Shown piece by piece: positions 23,451 to 32,642 of a stretch of DNA of 64,000 nucleotides. Source of the DNA: VBAU01 sp036005185 (GTDB lineage Bacteria > Bacteroidota > Bacteroidia > Chitinophagales > Chitinophagaceae). The first letter of the stretch is position 1. The number at the start of each line of letters is the position of its first letter. The notes below the pieces were generated by a model. That model had not been told where the DNA came from, did not search any database, and saw nothing but the letters and a program-made list of their open reading frames with translations. The position numbers and the translations under genes are program-made. Location: the NCBI GenBank assembly GCA_036005185.1, contig DASYQS010000058.1:1-64000 (forward strand). The letters run 5' to 3'.

Positions 23451-23912
23451 ATGATCTGCTTGCGGCTGATATTTTTGTTAGTCCCTTTTGTTGCATCTGC
23501 TCAGCATGCTGATATCGTAACAGTAACTGCTCGAAAGCTTGTGGTAAAAGCCGGCGATATAAAAAATTTAAAGATTGGTATCAAAATCAAAGAGGGGTTC
23601 CATATTCAGGCAAACAAGCTTGAAGATAAAGCTCTTGTACCTACCACATTGATAATCGATACAACGGATGGCATTGTTCCGGGTAAAAATAAATACCCGC
23701 GTGCAAAAAAATATAAGCTGGAAGGAACAGAATCTTTTTTGGATGTGTATGACGGTTATGTAGAAATCATGGTGCCTTTAAGAGCTACGAAAGAAATAAA
23801 GCCGGGACTGTATCAACTTAATGCGGTTCTCCACTATCAGGCCTGTGATGCAAAGAGATGCTTTTTCCCGCGATCACTTGCATTAATAATTTCCATTGAA
23901 GTGATGAATTGA
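23451..23912 (+). CDS. Periplasmic DsbD N-terminal-domain protein
   Basis: 153 residues with a short signal peptide (LIFLLVPFVASAQ). The body matches the DsbD alpha domain, an immunoglobulin-like fold, with the family's cysteine motif in HYQACDAKRCFFP. The membrane and thioredoxin domains of full DsbD are absent. It could relay electrons to or from the TlpA-like protein encoded just upstream. Confidence 0.8.
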   Translation: MICLRLIFLLVPFVASAQHADIVTVTARKLVVKAGDIKNLKIGIKIKEGFHIQANKLEDKALVPTTLIIDTTDGIVPGKNKYPRAKKYKLEGTESFLDVYDGYVEIMVPLRATKEIKPGLYQLNAVLHYQACDAKRCFFPRSLALIISIEVMN

Positions 23913-24279
23913 AAAGCAGTAAAGAACTGAATGTAATTTTCATTCATGACAGGCGGCTATCTCTGCTACATTGTGAATGTTAAGACGACAGAATACATTG
24001 TTGGGTTGGATAACATGAAGAATAAAACGCAGGGTGTTGGACCTAAGGGACAAGCCATACAATAATAAACCGGATTGGCATGTTGCATTTGCCGGCTCCT
24101 GCAACTGCGGATAAATGGTTCGATTAAAATAATCCTCGCAGGCGCGGAGACAGATTGAGTTGCACTCGTCCTTACAAAGAAACAGTGGTGTGCCAGGGTT
24201 ATGCCATACAAATCACTTTCCACCCTTATTTTTATTCTATCTTTAAACGATCTCATTTATTTTCTGAAAATTATTCATC
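23913..24279. other. Intergenic, no feature seen
   Basis: 367 bp without a supported gene, clear hairpin or repeat. It presumably holds the promoter of the GHL10 gene, but no convincing -33/-7 pair was found. Confidence 0.4.
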
Positions 24280-25785
24280 ATGGTTCAAAAAATAATTTTG
24301 TTGCTGGCTGCGGTTGCATTTTTATTGTTGACTTCTTGCAGCTCTTCCAAAAAAATAATTCAACCAGCACAGTCTCCACAAGTGATGAAAGAATTCAGGG
24401 CGGCCTGGGTGGCAACCGTGGCCAATATTAACTGGCCAAGCAGACCGGGACTTGCCGTTGATTCGCAAAAATTAGAAGCTATTGCTCTGCTTGATTTTTT
24501 GGAGCAACATCATTTTAATGCTGTCATTCTTCAAGTGAGGCCGCAGGCCGATGCATTATACAAAAGCGATCTGGAACCCTGGTCCTATTATCTTACCGGA
24601 AAGCAGGGAACGGCTCCTGAACCCTTTTATGATCCGCTGGAATTTTGGGTAAAGGAAACACATGACCGGGGAATTGAATTACATGTATGGCTCAATCCTT
24701 ATCGTGCACATCATGTAGTTGGAAAAGAAATCAGCGATCAGTCTGTTGTAAAAAAACATCCTGACTGGGTGGTTTTTTTGAAAGAAGGTTATTGGTGGAT
24801 GGACCCTGCAAAAAAAGAAGTGCAGGATGAAACCAATGACGTGGTAATAGATCTTGTAAAGCGTTACGATATTGATGGTGTGCACATGGACGATTATTTT
24901 TATCCCTATCCTTCCTATAACGGTGGTGTTGATTTTCCCGACTCGACAAGCTGGACGCAGTATCAGCATAGTGGGGGAAAATTATCGAGAGCGGATTTCC
25001 GTCGCGATGCGGTAAATAAATTAATTAAGCGGCTGTATAAAAACATAAAAGCAGAAAAGCCTTGGGTGAAATTTGGTGTGAGCCCTTTTGGTATCTGGCG
25101 GCCCGGTTATCCTGAATCCGTCGAAGGATTTGATCAATATGATCAGTTGTATGCAGACGCAAAACTTTGGCTCAACAAAGGCTGGGTTGATTATTTTTCT
25201 CCCCAAATATATTGGCCGGTGAATCGCTATACGCAAAGCTTTCCTGTGCTGCTGGGCTGGTGGAATGGCGAAAATAAAATGCACCGTCATCTATGGCCAG
25301 GTATTTCTGTTGGACGTGATACAACCGACAAAAATTTAGATGAAACACTAAATCAAATCATGATCGATCGTGGCATGTTACCGCAAAGCAAAGGTGTAGT
25401 GCACTGGAGCATTTCTTCAATTACACGCAATCCAAGAATGGCAGACACATTGTTGAAATCCGTTTATAGAAAACAGGCATTAGTTCCTGCCAGTTCGTGG
25501 TTGAATAAAAAAATTCCTGCAGCACCGATAGTGACGACTGCTATACAAAATGATTCAATAAAAATATCATGGACGGATGCAAATGAAGCAACTATTTTTC
25601 ATTGGGTGATTTATTATCAGTACGGTAACAAGTGGGATTATAAAATTTTGAATTGGAATGCTCGCTCTCTTCTGATTCCAAAAACAATTAGCGTAGCCGC
25701 TTCTTCTCAGCCTTTAAAAAAAATTATTGTTACGGCTGTCGACAGAACAGGAAATGAAAGTGAAAAGAAAGACCTGAAGTTGTGA
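24280..25785 (+). CDS. GHL10/DUF187-type glycoside hydrolase-like lipoprotein
   Basis: 501 residues. A lipoprotein signal ends at Cys20 (LLLTSC). The catalytic-type barrel shows EFRAAWVATVANINWPS, NAVILQVRPQADALY, ELHVWLNPYRAHHV and DGVHMDDYFYPYPSY, matching YngK-like family proteins that act on peptidoglycan or other glycans. The last ~90 residues look like a fibronectin III-like domain. Exposed on the outer or inner membrane face; substrate uncertain. Confidence 0.88.
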   Translation: MVQKIILLLAAVAFLLLTSCSSSKKIIQPAQSPQVMKEFRAAWVATVANINWPSRPGLAVDSQKLEAIALLDFLEQHHFNAVILQVRPQADALYKSDLEPWSYYLTGKQGTAPEPFYDPLEFWVKETHDRGIELHVWLNPYRAHHVVGKEISDQSVVKKHPDWVVFLKEGYWWMDPAKKEVQDETNDVVIDLVKRYDIDGVHMDDYFYPYPSYNGGVDFPDSTSWTQYQHSGGKLSRADFRRDAVNKLIKRLYKNIKAEKPWVKFGVSPFGIWRPGYPESVEGFDQYDQLYADAKLWLNKGWVDYFSPQIYWPVNRYTQSFPVLLGWWNGENKMHRHLWPGISVGRDTTDKNLDETLNQIMIDRGMLPQSKGVVHWSISSITRNPRMADTLLKSVYRKQALVPASSWLNKKIPAAPIVTTAIQNDSIKISWTDANEATIFHWVIYYQYGNKWDYKILNWNARSLLIPKTISVAASSQPLKKIIVTAVDRTGNESEKKDLKL

Positions 25786-26275
25786 TTCACGAATGATGAG
25801 TGATGAATGAAGAAGTTGGAAATAAAAAAATCTGTGGCCACACAACGAATTCACAACTATGAACTGCATGCAGCAAGATTTCGCGCCATAATTTTCTACT
25901 ACTTGCGTTAGCCCCGTGTATGTAGCCCTGTAACTAAATTATTTTTATTTTAATTGTGGACTTTCATGACCGCTCAGGGTTTTCACTGCCAAGCCTTGCG
26001 GGCGGTGAGACACCGGGACATAATTTGATGATGTTAGTTAATTTTAATAATTTCTGTCCGGTTTATTCATGATTAACAGTCCAATAGTTTTTATTTTGTA
26101 ATCTTCACCTGCTGCAAACCTGCCTGCCTTTGTCGAGGTCAATCCTATCCCCAAAAATTGGTATTGTATAGCTTATGGTAAGGCACTATCTTAGAATTTG
26201 AGCTACACTTGCGATTTCTCCCTCCCCTTCGTAAAATCGTTTAGAAAATTAGTTGCAAAAAACATACAGCATTGT
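25786..26275. other. Intergenic with a short hairpin
   Basis: About 490 bp without a gene. Near 25990-26015, TCACTGCC and GGCGGTGA pair with one G-U. A GATGAGTGATGAATGA stretch lies at 25794-25810, one of several such tracts in the window. Confidence 0.4.
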
Positions 26276-26902
26276 ATGAAAAAGATACCACTGATTCGAG
26301 AAGATCGATTAACTAATGTAATTGATGAATTGAAAGGTGTCCTCACAGACAAACAAATCACTTTTCTCAAGAATCGATGGCTTCATCAAGTGATTTACTG
26401 GGATCAACGTTCAAGAAACGCCCGACATAAGTATTTTGCACTTCGAGCAATAATGGTCCTTGGTGGTGTCTCTGTGCCAGTGTTCACAAGTTTAGCAATG
26501 ACGTACTCAACGCACACAGAATTCTCAGTCATCGCCACAGTTCTTGGTGCTCTTGTAGCGGCGTCTGCAGCATGGGAAGGCGTAGCGAATTATGGCCAGA
26601 TATGGCTGGAAAAACGCCGAGCTGCCGAACTTTTAAAAGTCGAAGGATGGCTGTTCTTTGAACGTGCCGACCATTATTCAACAGAAGATTATGACTCCGG
26701 CTTTACATCCTTTGCAGCATCAGTGGAAAACTTAATTGCAAAAGAAATTGGTGAGTACGTTGCTGTTTTCGATCCCGCAGCATTGAAAAAGCGCCAGAAA
26801 AACTTCGACAAACTTATCGAAGCTGCCGTTAAGCAATACATAACTAAGCAAGACACAAGCTCAATTCAGGGTGAGTCCGAGGATTCGTCCAAAAAAACTT
26901 AG
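26276..26902 (+). CDS. DUF4231/SLATT-like two-helix membrane protein
   Basis: 208 residues from the ATG at 26276; an upstream TTG frame at 26198 is less likely. A WLHQVIYWDQRSRNARHKY segment precedes two membrane helices (LRAIMVLGGVSVPVFTSLA and FSVIATVLGALVAASAA), then KRRAAELLKVEGWLFF, all typical of DUF4231. Related SLATT proteins are predicted pore-forming effectors in nucleotide-signalling defence. No partner nucleotidyltransferase is next to it, so the role is open. Confidence 0.78.
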   Translation: MKKIPLIREDRLTNVIDELKGVLTDKQITFLKNRWLHQVIYWDQRSRNARHKYFALRAIMVLGGVSVPVFTSLAMTYSTHTEFSVIATVLGALVAASAAWEGVANYGQIWLEKRRAAELLKVEGWLFFERADHYSTEDYDSGFTSFAASVENLIAKEIGEYVAVFDPAALKKRQKNFDKLIEAAVKQYITKQDTSSIQGESEDSSKKT

Positions 26903-27825
26903 AAGAAGTTACAGAGAACGCTTAGTAAAAAAGCAGGGCAGAAATTAAAAGAACTTGAGTCCTTAATAATCTCTTTCTCCATGTTGTTTTTGGTAGCAGG
27001 TTTAAGTCTACGCTCCTGTTGGCCGCCTGACCAACGGCATTATTCAGAGCAACATCAGTACTGCTAGCCATATCTGCACAAGTCGCTGTTTCCATGCCTG
27101 GTCTCACTGCAAGTGTGGCGTCGGTGTAAGCAACAGTAGCAAATTCATTTTACCTGCGAAACCTTATTGATGACCGCACCGAGCAAATCAACTACCTCTT
27201 GCTGAATAATTCCAATCTGTTCAATTTCCTCTCCCGCTCTCCAATGCGCTCCATCTTTTATGAGGGTAAGGCGTTGAGTGCCTTTGCCCGACTGCAGCAG
27301 CGCATCGTAGGTTCCGGTAAGAAGTCCCTCCCACGAAATGGTTTCGGCAAGAGCCGCTTTGTAAAAAACATTATTGTGTGTGAAGGTGGTTGTGAAAGCC
27401 AGGTAGTCCGTTGTATCTGGCCTGCCAGTGATGAGTTGGAAGTCCATATTGCTTTCGTTTAGACTAGCAAGGTAAAAAAAACTTTCTTTTGACAGGTGTT
27501 CGTTTGATGAATGGTGAAAAAGTGAGAGATAAAGAGTAAAAAGTGAAAAGTGAAAAATAAAAAATAAAAAATGCTGACTTAGTTACACTCCCGATTTCTC
27601 AGGCGGCAAAAACAACTTCGTGTGGTCCACTGTGTACCTATGAACAAACTTTATGTTGTCCGTGGAAAAAAATCTAACCACGGAGGCGAGTTCACGGAGA
27701 GCCACAGAGGCTAGGCGTTCTGTGTGAAACCGTATTGCTTTTGGTCGCGGTTGCTAACAGGATCACCAGTTTGAGTTTAGCTGCCTTCCTCTTTTTCCTC
27801 TATATTTATTTTATAAACTATTTGC
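26903..27825. other. Degraded intergenic region
   Basis: REP-like sequence occurs near 26980-27040 (CCATGTTG..., CTGTTGGCCGCCTGACCAACGGCA) and near 27738-27770, and CACGGAG-type repeat sequence near 27676-27712. One possible small gene is listed separately. Otherwise nothing is supported. Confidence 0.45.
27145..27447 (-). CDS. Possible 100-aa hypothetical protein or gene fragment
   Basis: The frame has protein-like composition (FTHNNVFYKAALAETISWEG, then EEIEQIGIIQQEVVDLLGA) and ATG at 27447, but no recognised domain. It lies in degraded sequence, so it may be the remnant of a longer gene. Confidence 0.35.
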   Translation of the reverse strand: MDFQLITGRPDTTDYLAFTTTFTHNNVFYKAALAETISWEGLLTGTYDALLQSGKGTQRLTLIKDGAHWRAGEEIEQIGIIQQEVVDLLGAVINKVSQVK

Positions 27826-29130
27826 ATGAGAATTTCTGAGTTACCCGTTCAGTCATGGCCTATCTGGCAGAGAATTTTATTCCGGTTCTTTTTCATCTTT
27901 TATTGTGTGTTCATCGGCCCCTGGTTCTTTCTTTCGGTAATCCCAACGTCACCGTTTGTACTGAAATATTTAGACCAGGGAGTGAACGCCATTTCTCTTT
28001 TTTTAAACAAGCTCCTGTTTCATATACCGCCTGCAACAAAACCACCTAATGGCAACGGCGATTACCCGGAGGAGTGGATGCTGGTAGCCGCTTGCACTTT
28101 TTTGGCGGCAGTGGGCTGTGTGCTCTGGTCCGTGGCCGATCGCAGAAGAAAAGAATACTACAAGCTTAACTATTGGTTTTCGCTTGCCATCCGCTATTTT
28201 ATCATCCTCACCGGATTTAGCTACGGAATTCTGAAAATGTTTCGCCTGCAGATGCCTTTTCCTAATCTCAGCCAACTGGCAACACCGTTGGGTGATTATC
28301 TGCCCATGCGCTTCTCCTGGATGTTTATTGGTTACTCTTCCCCCTACCAGTTTTTTTCCGGCGGCCTCGAAGTGCTGGCAGCCGTGCTGTTGCTGTTCAG
28401 AAAAACAGCTACACTTGGCGTACTCGTTGCCACCGGTGTTTTTTTTAATGTGATGATGCTGAACCTTAGTTACGACATCCCGGTAAAGATCAATTCCATT
28501 TCGCTGGTGGTGATGTGTTTGTACTTGCTGGTACAGGAGCTGCCAAGATTGTATCGCTTCTTTTTTCTTCAGCAGGCTAGTCCCAGCCACATTTTTGTTT
28601 TTCCATTTAAAACAAAAAGAAACAGGCGGATAGCCACAGCGGCTAAATGGGCTTTTGTATTTCTGGCGCTGTATGGCGAATTTCATAACAGCATAACAAG
28701 AATGAATCAACTCGCCAAAAGAAAAATGCCGGCGCCATTATCTGCAGGTATCTACGATGTGATCGTTCACACAAAAATGGGAGACACTATTACCCTGAAC
28801 ATGCCGGATTCCGTTTTTTGGCAAAACCTTGTTCTGGACCGCGGATATGAAGGCAGTATCAAGACTACTGACAGTCGTTTTCGTCAGCGCTATGGCCGCA
28901 GCTATTTCAATTTTGAAATTGACAGCTCAACAAAGCTGCTATCGTTAAAGCGAACTATCATGGATTCTGTTTTTCTTGCACAGTTCACTTATCATATCAA
29001 GGATAGTGCGCTGGTCGAATTGTACAGCTATCCCAGCCGCGATTCCATGTACCTCTTGCTGCGAAGGAGAACCATGCCATTCTCATTGTCAGAGAGGGCA
29101 TTTCATTGGGTGAGTGAGACGAATAGATAA
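27826..29130 (+). CDS. DoxX-like multi-pass membrane protein
   Basis: 434 residues. Seven or so hydrophobic helices fill the first ~290 residues, including RYFIILTGFSYGILKMFRLQ and FFSGGLEVLAAVLLLFRKTA, a DoxX-type arrangement. The last ~140 residues form a soluble domain (AGIYDVIVHTKMGDTITLNM). Common in Bacteroidota as an uncharacterised protein; a redox or envelope role is only inferred from the DoxX likeness. Confidence 0.72.
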   Translation: MRISELPVQSWPIWQRILFRFFFIFYCVFIGPWFFLSVIPTSPFVLKYLDQGVNAISLFLNKLLFHIPPATKPPNGNGDYPEEWMLVAACTFLAAVGCVLWSVADRRRKEYYKLNYWFSLAIRYFIILTGFSYGILKMFRLQMPFPNLSQLATPLGDYLPMRFSWMFIGYSSPYQFFSGGLEVLAAVLLLFRKTATLGVLVATGVFFNVMMLNLSYDIPVKINSISLVVMCLYLLVQELPRLYRFFFLQQASPSHIFVFPFKTKRNRRIATAAKWAFVFLALYGEFHNSITRMNQLAKRKMPAPLSAGIYDVIVHTKMGDTITLNMPDSVFWQNLVLDRGYEGSIKTTDSRFRQRYGRSYFNFEIDSSTKLLSLKRTIMDSVFLAQFTYHIKDSALVELYSYPSRDSMYLLLRRRTMPFSLSERAFHWVSETNR

Positions 29131-29249
29131 GTTAGATTGGTTGGTTGGATTAGTTGACCAGTTGATTAAGTAGTTGTGATCACATATATGTGTAGAAAGA
29201 GTTGCCTCCATTCAAAAGCAACTCTTTTCCAAATAACTCTCCATAAACA

Positions 29250-29780
29250 TCAACTGATATTTTCTTCCAGCTTATCAAATGATTCATTCCATCCCTTTAT
29301 ACATTCATCATGCATTTCTTCAGGTATGCCTTCATGCTGGAGTCTGAATTTTGTTGCGCCATCGGCTTCTTCAAGCTCAAAAGTAATCAACAGTTCCTCC
29401 GGCCAATTTCCGGGCATGCCATAATCGGAAGCCGGAATTTTATTTCCTTCAGAATCTGAGAAACTATCTGTAACAACCAATTTTTTCTCAGGAATGAATT
29501 CTTTCACCACACCTGTTGACCAGAATTCTTTTCCATCCGGCCCACGCATGCAACTCAGATATTTACCACCTACTCTTGCTTCCATTTTACTGAACGGGCA
29601 AGTAAAACCTTTTGGCCCCCACCATTTCTTGAACTCTTCAGGTTCTGTCAATGCCCGCCATACCTTACTAACAGGCAAATTAAAAACTCTGTGTATGACG
29701 AGTTCATTTTGTACAGCAGCGCCTTGCCGCTTTACATTGGATTTAGTTTTTGTTGTTTCCATTTGATTTGATTTTGACAT
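29250..29780 (-). CDS. SRPBCC (AHSA1/START-like) domain protein
   Basis: 176 residues with the activator-of-Hsp90-like pattern: VIHRVFNLPVSKVWRALTEP, FKKWWGPKGFTCP, then GKYLSCMRGPDGKEFWSTG, and a C-terminal helix (GWNESFDKLEENI). These bind small hydrophobic ligands or assist stress responses; the ligand is unknown. The first ~20 residues are a Lys/Thr-rich tail. Monocistronic. Confidence 0.88.
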   Translation of the reverse strand: MSKSNQMETTKTKSNVKRQGAAVQNELVIHRVFNLPVSKVWRALTEPEEFKKWWGPKGFTCPFSKMEARVGGKYLSCMRGPDGKEFWSTGVVKEFIPEKKLVVTDSFSDSEGNKIPASDYGMPGNWPEELLITFELEEADGATKFRLQHEGIPEEMHDECIKGWNESFDKLEENIS

Positions 29781-30028
29781 GATGTATTATGTTCTTTTTT
29801 TAACCTTGTAAAGGAAAAAACAATAACAGCTTTAAGCCCCAAACTTTATGCCTTGCTTGATTTGTTACGGATTTATACCACTGAAATGGGGATCAGGAAA
29901 AAAGAATAAAGAAAAAATATTAAAGAATAGAAGGTTACTATCAATTCATATTGCTGTGGTCGCCTGCCCCCACGCGCTAGCTTCTGATGAGTGATCAGTG
30001 ATGAGTAATGAGCTTAATGAGAAATTCA

Positions 30029-31102
30029 TTACCTCCTCTGATCAAAGGATAGGTTATCGGAAAAGAAGCTCAACATTTTTTTGGCAATGCGCTCAGCTAC
30101 GCGATTGATATGATCACCTTCATAAATCTCGAAGAAATGTTTGATGCCATATTTATTTAACTCGTCATCCAGCGTTCTAATACTGGCAGCAATGGCCTGG
30201 TCTCTTGTTCCTGCATCAAAGGCAATGGCTTTAACCTCCTTTAAATTGTTTATGTATTGGTCAAGTGTTGTAATGGGCCTGTTGGCTGACCATTTAGACA
30301 GAACCGTCGGTTGCATTACACCATCCTTAAGCGGTAGATCTACATAGAAGGGAGGCGCCGATGGATTGGGCGACCACGCTGCGGCATTCGCAAATATTGT
30401 TTTTGTTCCGAAATCTGCTTTTTCAAATTCGGCAAATGTTTTTATACTGTCTGCCCGCAAAAAATTTCGTGGTATCTGATCAGGGATAGCTGGAGAGTTG
30501 AGGCAGCAGGGGCTAAGTAAATAAATGCTTGAAAATACTTCAGGATTTTTTTGACCGATGCGCAAGGCGCCATAACCACCCATTGAATGACCGGATAAAC
30601 CACGGCCCGCAACCTGCGCAATCGTGCGGTAATGACTATCGATATACGATACCAATTCTTTAGCCACAAAATCTTCCCAATTACCAGTTGTTATTGAATT
30701 GGAATACATACTGCCTTGGAAACGGGTATAGGCATTGGGAGTTACTACAATCATTTCCTTTGCAGCGCCACTGGCAAATACAGAATCAAGAACCGGCACA
30801 AGATTCATCCAGTGTTTACTAAAGCCGTAGAACTTTGCATCATCATCGGTGTATCCATGCAGAAAATAAATAACAGGATAGCGACGCTTCGGATTTGTTT
30901 TGTAGCTGGCCGGCAAATACACACAAACAAAACGATCAGCAGAATCTCCTTCCAGATTTCCTTCAAGGCCCTTGCCATGCACTTTAATTCGTTGCACTTC
31001 ACCCTTTGAAATCTGCTTTTGGCCGTAGCTGGGCAAGGATATAAAAATGGCGAGCATGAATAATAACGCGCCGGCGACAAACGGGGATTGTATTTTATTC
31101 AT
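30029..31102 (-). CDS. Secreted esterase of the esterase D/feruloyl-esterase type
   Basis: 357 residues from the ATG at 31102 (an in-frame ATG four codons earlier is possible). A signal peptide ends around SLPSYGQ. The alpha/beta hydrolase fold shows VIYFLHGYTDDD (oxyanion region), the nucleophile elbow GLSGHSMGGYGA (Ser173 from this start), an Asp-containing FDAGTRDQ and YEGDHINR for the catalytic His. It acts on an ester in the periplasm or outside the cell; the substrate is unknown. Confidence 0.88.
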   Translation of the reverse strand: MNKIQSPFVAGALLFMLAIFISLPSYGQKQISKGEVQRIKVHGKGLEGNLEGDSADRFVCVYLPASYKTNPKRRYPVIYFLHGYTDDDAKFYGFSKHWMNLVPVLDSVFASGAAKEMIVVTPNAYTRFQGSMYSNSITTGNWEDFVAKELVSYIDSHYRTIAQVAGRGLSGHSMGGYGALRIGQKNPEVFSSIYLLSPCCLNSPAIPDQIPRNFLRADSIKTFAEFEKADFGTKTIFANAAAWSPNPSAPPFYVDLPLKDGVMQPTVLSKWSANRPITTLDQYINNLKEVKAIAFDAGTRDQAIAASIRTLDDELNKYGIKHFFEIYEGDHINRVAERIAKKMLSFFSDNLSFDQRR

Positions 31103-31284
31103 AGCAGTGATCATCTCTTATAAAATGGAATTGGTTTTCGTCTCCTAAGTTAATTGATTGGGTGCATTTTTAAATTTTTGCATGGCTGGCCCACTTCGTG
31201 TTGTTGTCGATAGTCGTTGCGGCAAATGCACATGGGCTGCTGCAAAATCTCATTTTATTTTAATCCCGGGATTTCCCAACGCAT

Positions 31285-31327
31285 GCCGACGCTTGCGGTT
31301 TCAAACAGACCGCAGCGTCTGTTCGGC
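31285..31327. repeat. GC-rich hairpin
   Basis: GACGCTTGCGGT (31288-31299) pairs with ACCGCAGCGTC (31309-31319), with GCCGA/TCGGC at the foot (31285-31289 and 31323-31327). It is in the 350-bp gap between two minus-strand genes, which otherwise holds only the terminator below. Looks like an interspersed palindrome. Confidence 0.5.
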
Positions 31328-31389
31328 ATCGAGGCATTAATCATCTCGACAAAGCTCGGCAAGGAAGACCTCGGGGCTAACACAAAAAG

Positions 31390-31415
31390 ACAACGGGGTC
31401 CCTCGACCCCGTTGT
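31390..31415 (-). terminator. Terminator of the DUF3455 lipoprotein gene
   Basis: ACAACGGGGTC (31390-31400), loop CCTC, GACCCCGTTGT (31405-31415). On the minus strand the stem is followed by CTTTTTGTG, 46 bp after the stop of the gene at 31461. Confidence 0.75.
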
Positions 31416-31460
31416 AACAATGAAAACCAAATCTAAAGTTTTACATGCCTACCTAAAAAT

Positions 31461-32096
31461 CTAATCCTTTGTATAAAAAAGATACGAAGCTGTATAAGGT
31501 ATGCTGTCCAACTGACCAAGATGTGCTTCATCGGCTATTGTTGTTGGTGCCAAGCCTCCATGGGTGCATATTCGTTGAACAAAAGTGATTTTATTACCCG
31601 GCGTGCTGAGAGAATCAACAGCCTTCAACAACAACCATTGAATAGCGGTTTGATCCTGTGTAACTCCCTGCACTCTTGTTGCTACCACTTTTTCGCCTTT
31701 GCTGGGGCCTTTTATAAATTCCCAGCTTGGACCTGCAAAGTGATCGATCACCTGATTAGTAAAGTCGGGCCTGGTGTATAAGGCTGCAAGAGGAGCAATA
31801 TTCACCCACGAAAAAACATTTGGATCGGTTGCACTACGCTTAACCTGGTAAATCTGAAAACCTTTGGCATAAGTCTGCAACACAAACTTATTTCCTTCTT
31901 GCACCTTCAAAATGTCGGGAATGGGACTACAGGTTGAAATATCAAGCAGCGCATTTTCATTTGAGTTGGTTTTACCCTGATCGCTGCTGCTGCTTTTAAA
32001 ACCTACGTTCTCTTCTTTTTGGCAGCTTGTTATTACAAGCGCAGCACTGGCTATAAACATGAAGCCAAAGATCTTTTTACTGATTGTTCTTTTCAT
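31461..32096 (-). CDS. DUF3455-domain lipoprotein
   Basis: 211 residues. The lipoprotein signal ends at Cys25 (LVITSCQKEE). The domain has the family pattern: AKGFQIYQVKR, HFAGPSWEFIKGPSKGEKVV, AIQWLLLKAV, FVQRICTHGGLAPT and PYTASYLFYTKD. Function of the family is unknown; location is the envelope. Monocistronic with its own terminator. Confidence 0.9.
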   Translation of the reverse strand: MKRTISKKIFGFMFIASAALVITSCQKEENVGFKSSSSDQGKTNSNENALLDISTCSPIPDILKVQEGNKFVLQTYAKGFQIYQVKRSATDPNVFSWVNIAPLAALYTRPDFTNQVIDHFAGPSWEFIKGPSKGEKVVATRVQGVTQDQTAIQWLLLKAVDSLSTPGNKITFVQRICTHGGLAPTTIADEAHLGQLDSIPYTASYLFYTKD

Positions 32097-32642
32097 TCTT
32101 CAATATTTAATTTTTTCGCCTACTCTGCTTCAGGATTTTCGGCTTCCTCCTCTTAGTGATTGTTTTCACCAATCGCTGGTATCATTAATAAATCATCATT
32201 CAATTCCATGTATGAATGAACAATGCAGGATCTGAACATGTCTAAGCTCTTGGGCATAAATGTCCACTTACTGCTTATAAAACAGCAGCACATTCGATCA
32301 CTACCTTTTTTGAAAGGGATGATTTACTGTGGCAGTTAGAAATGTTCTGTTCTAGAAGGTGTTTGGTCGTTACTGAAGCACGTGGTATCCGTAGATGAAA
32401 TTTTTTTTATGACACTATGACTAAAACTTGCAAGCGTCAAAAAAGATACGGATAAAAAATTTTCATAGCTACGATTTTATGCTAACTGTATCGGCAATTG
32501 AATTAGCAAAGTTGCTTCTCAAAAAAAATTTGTTTTCACGTCCACGCCTGTTGCAAAATCTAATTTTATTTCAAAGACTTAATAAAATACCCTAACTTCT
32601 GTCAACTATTCATTCGCAGTGATAAGCTCGCAAAAGATCAAG
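32097..32642. other. Intergenic, 546 bp
   Basis: No gene was found. A short stretch near 32548-32576 (GCAAAATCTAATTTTATTT) resembles one near 31240-31260. The promoter of the amidase must lie here but is not obvious. Confidence 0.4.

Noticed and set aside
28003..28710. 235-codon minus-strand frame over the DoxX-like gene
   Set aside because: Antisense shadow with Gln/His/Lys-rich composition; the plus strand has well-formed membrane helices.
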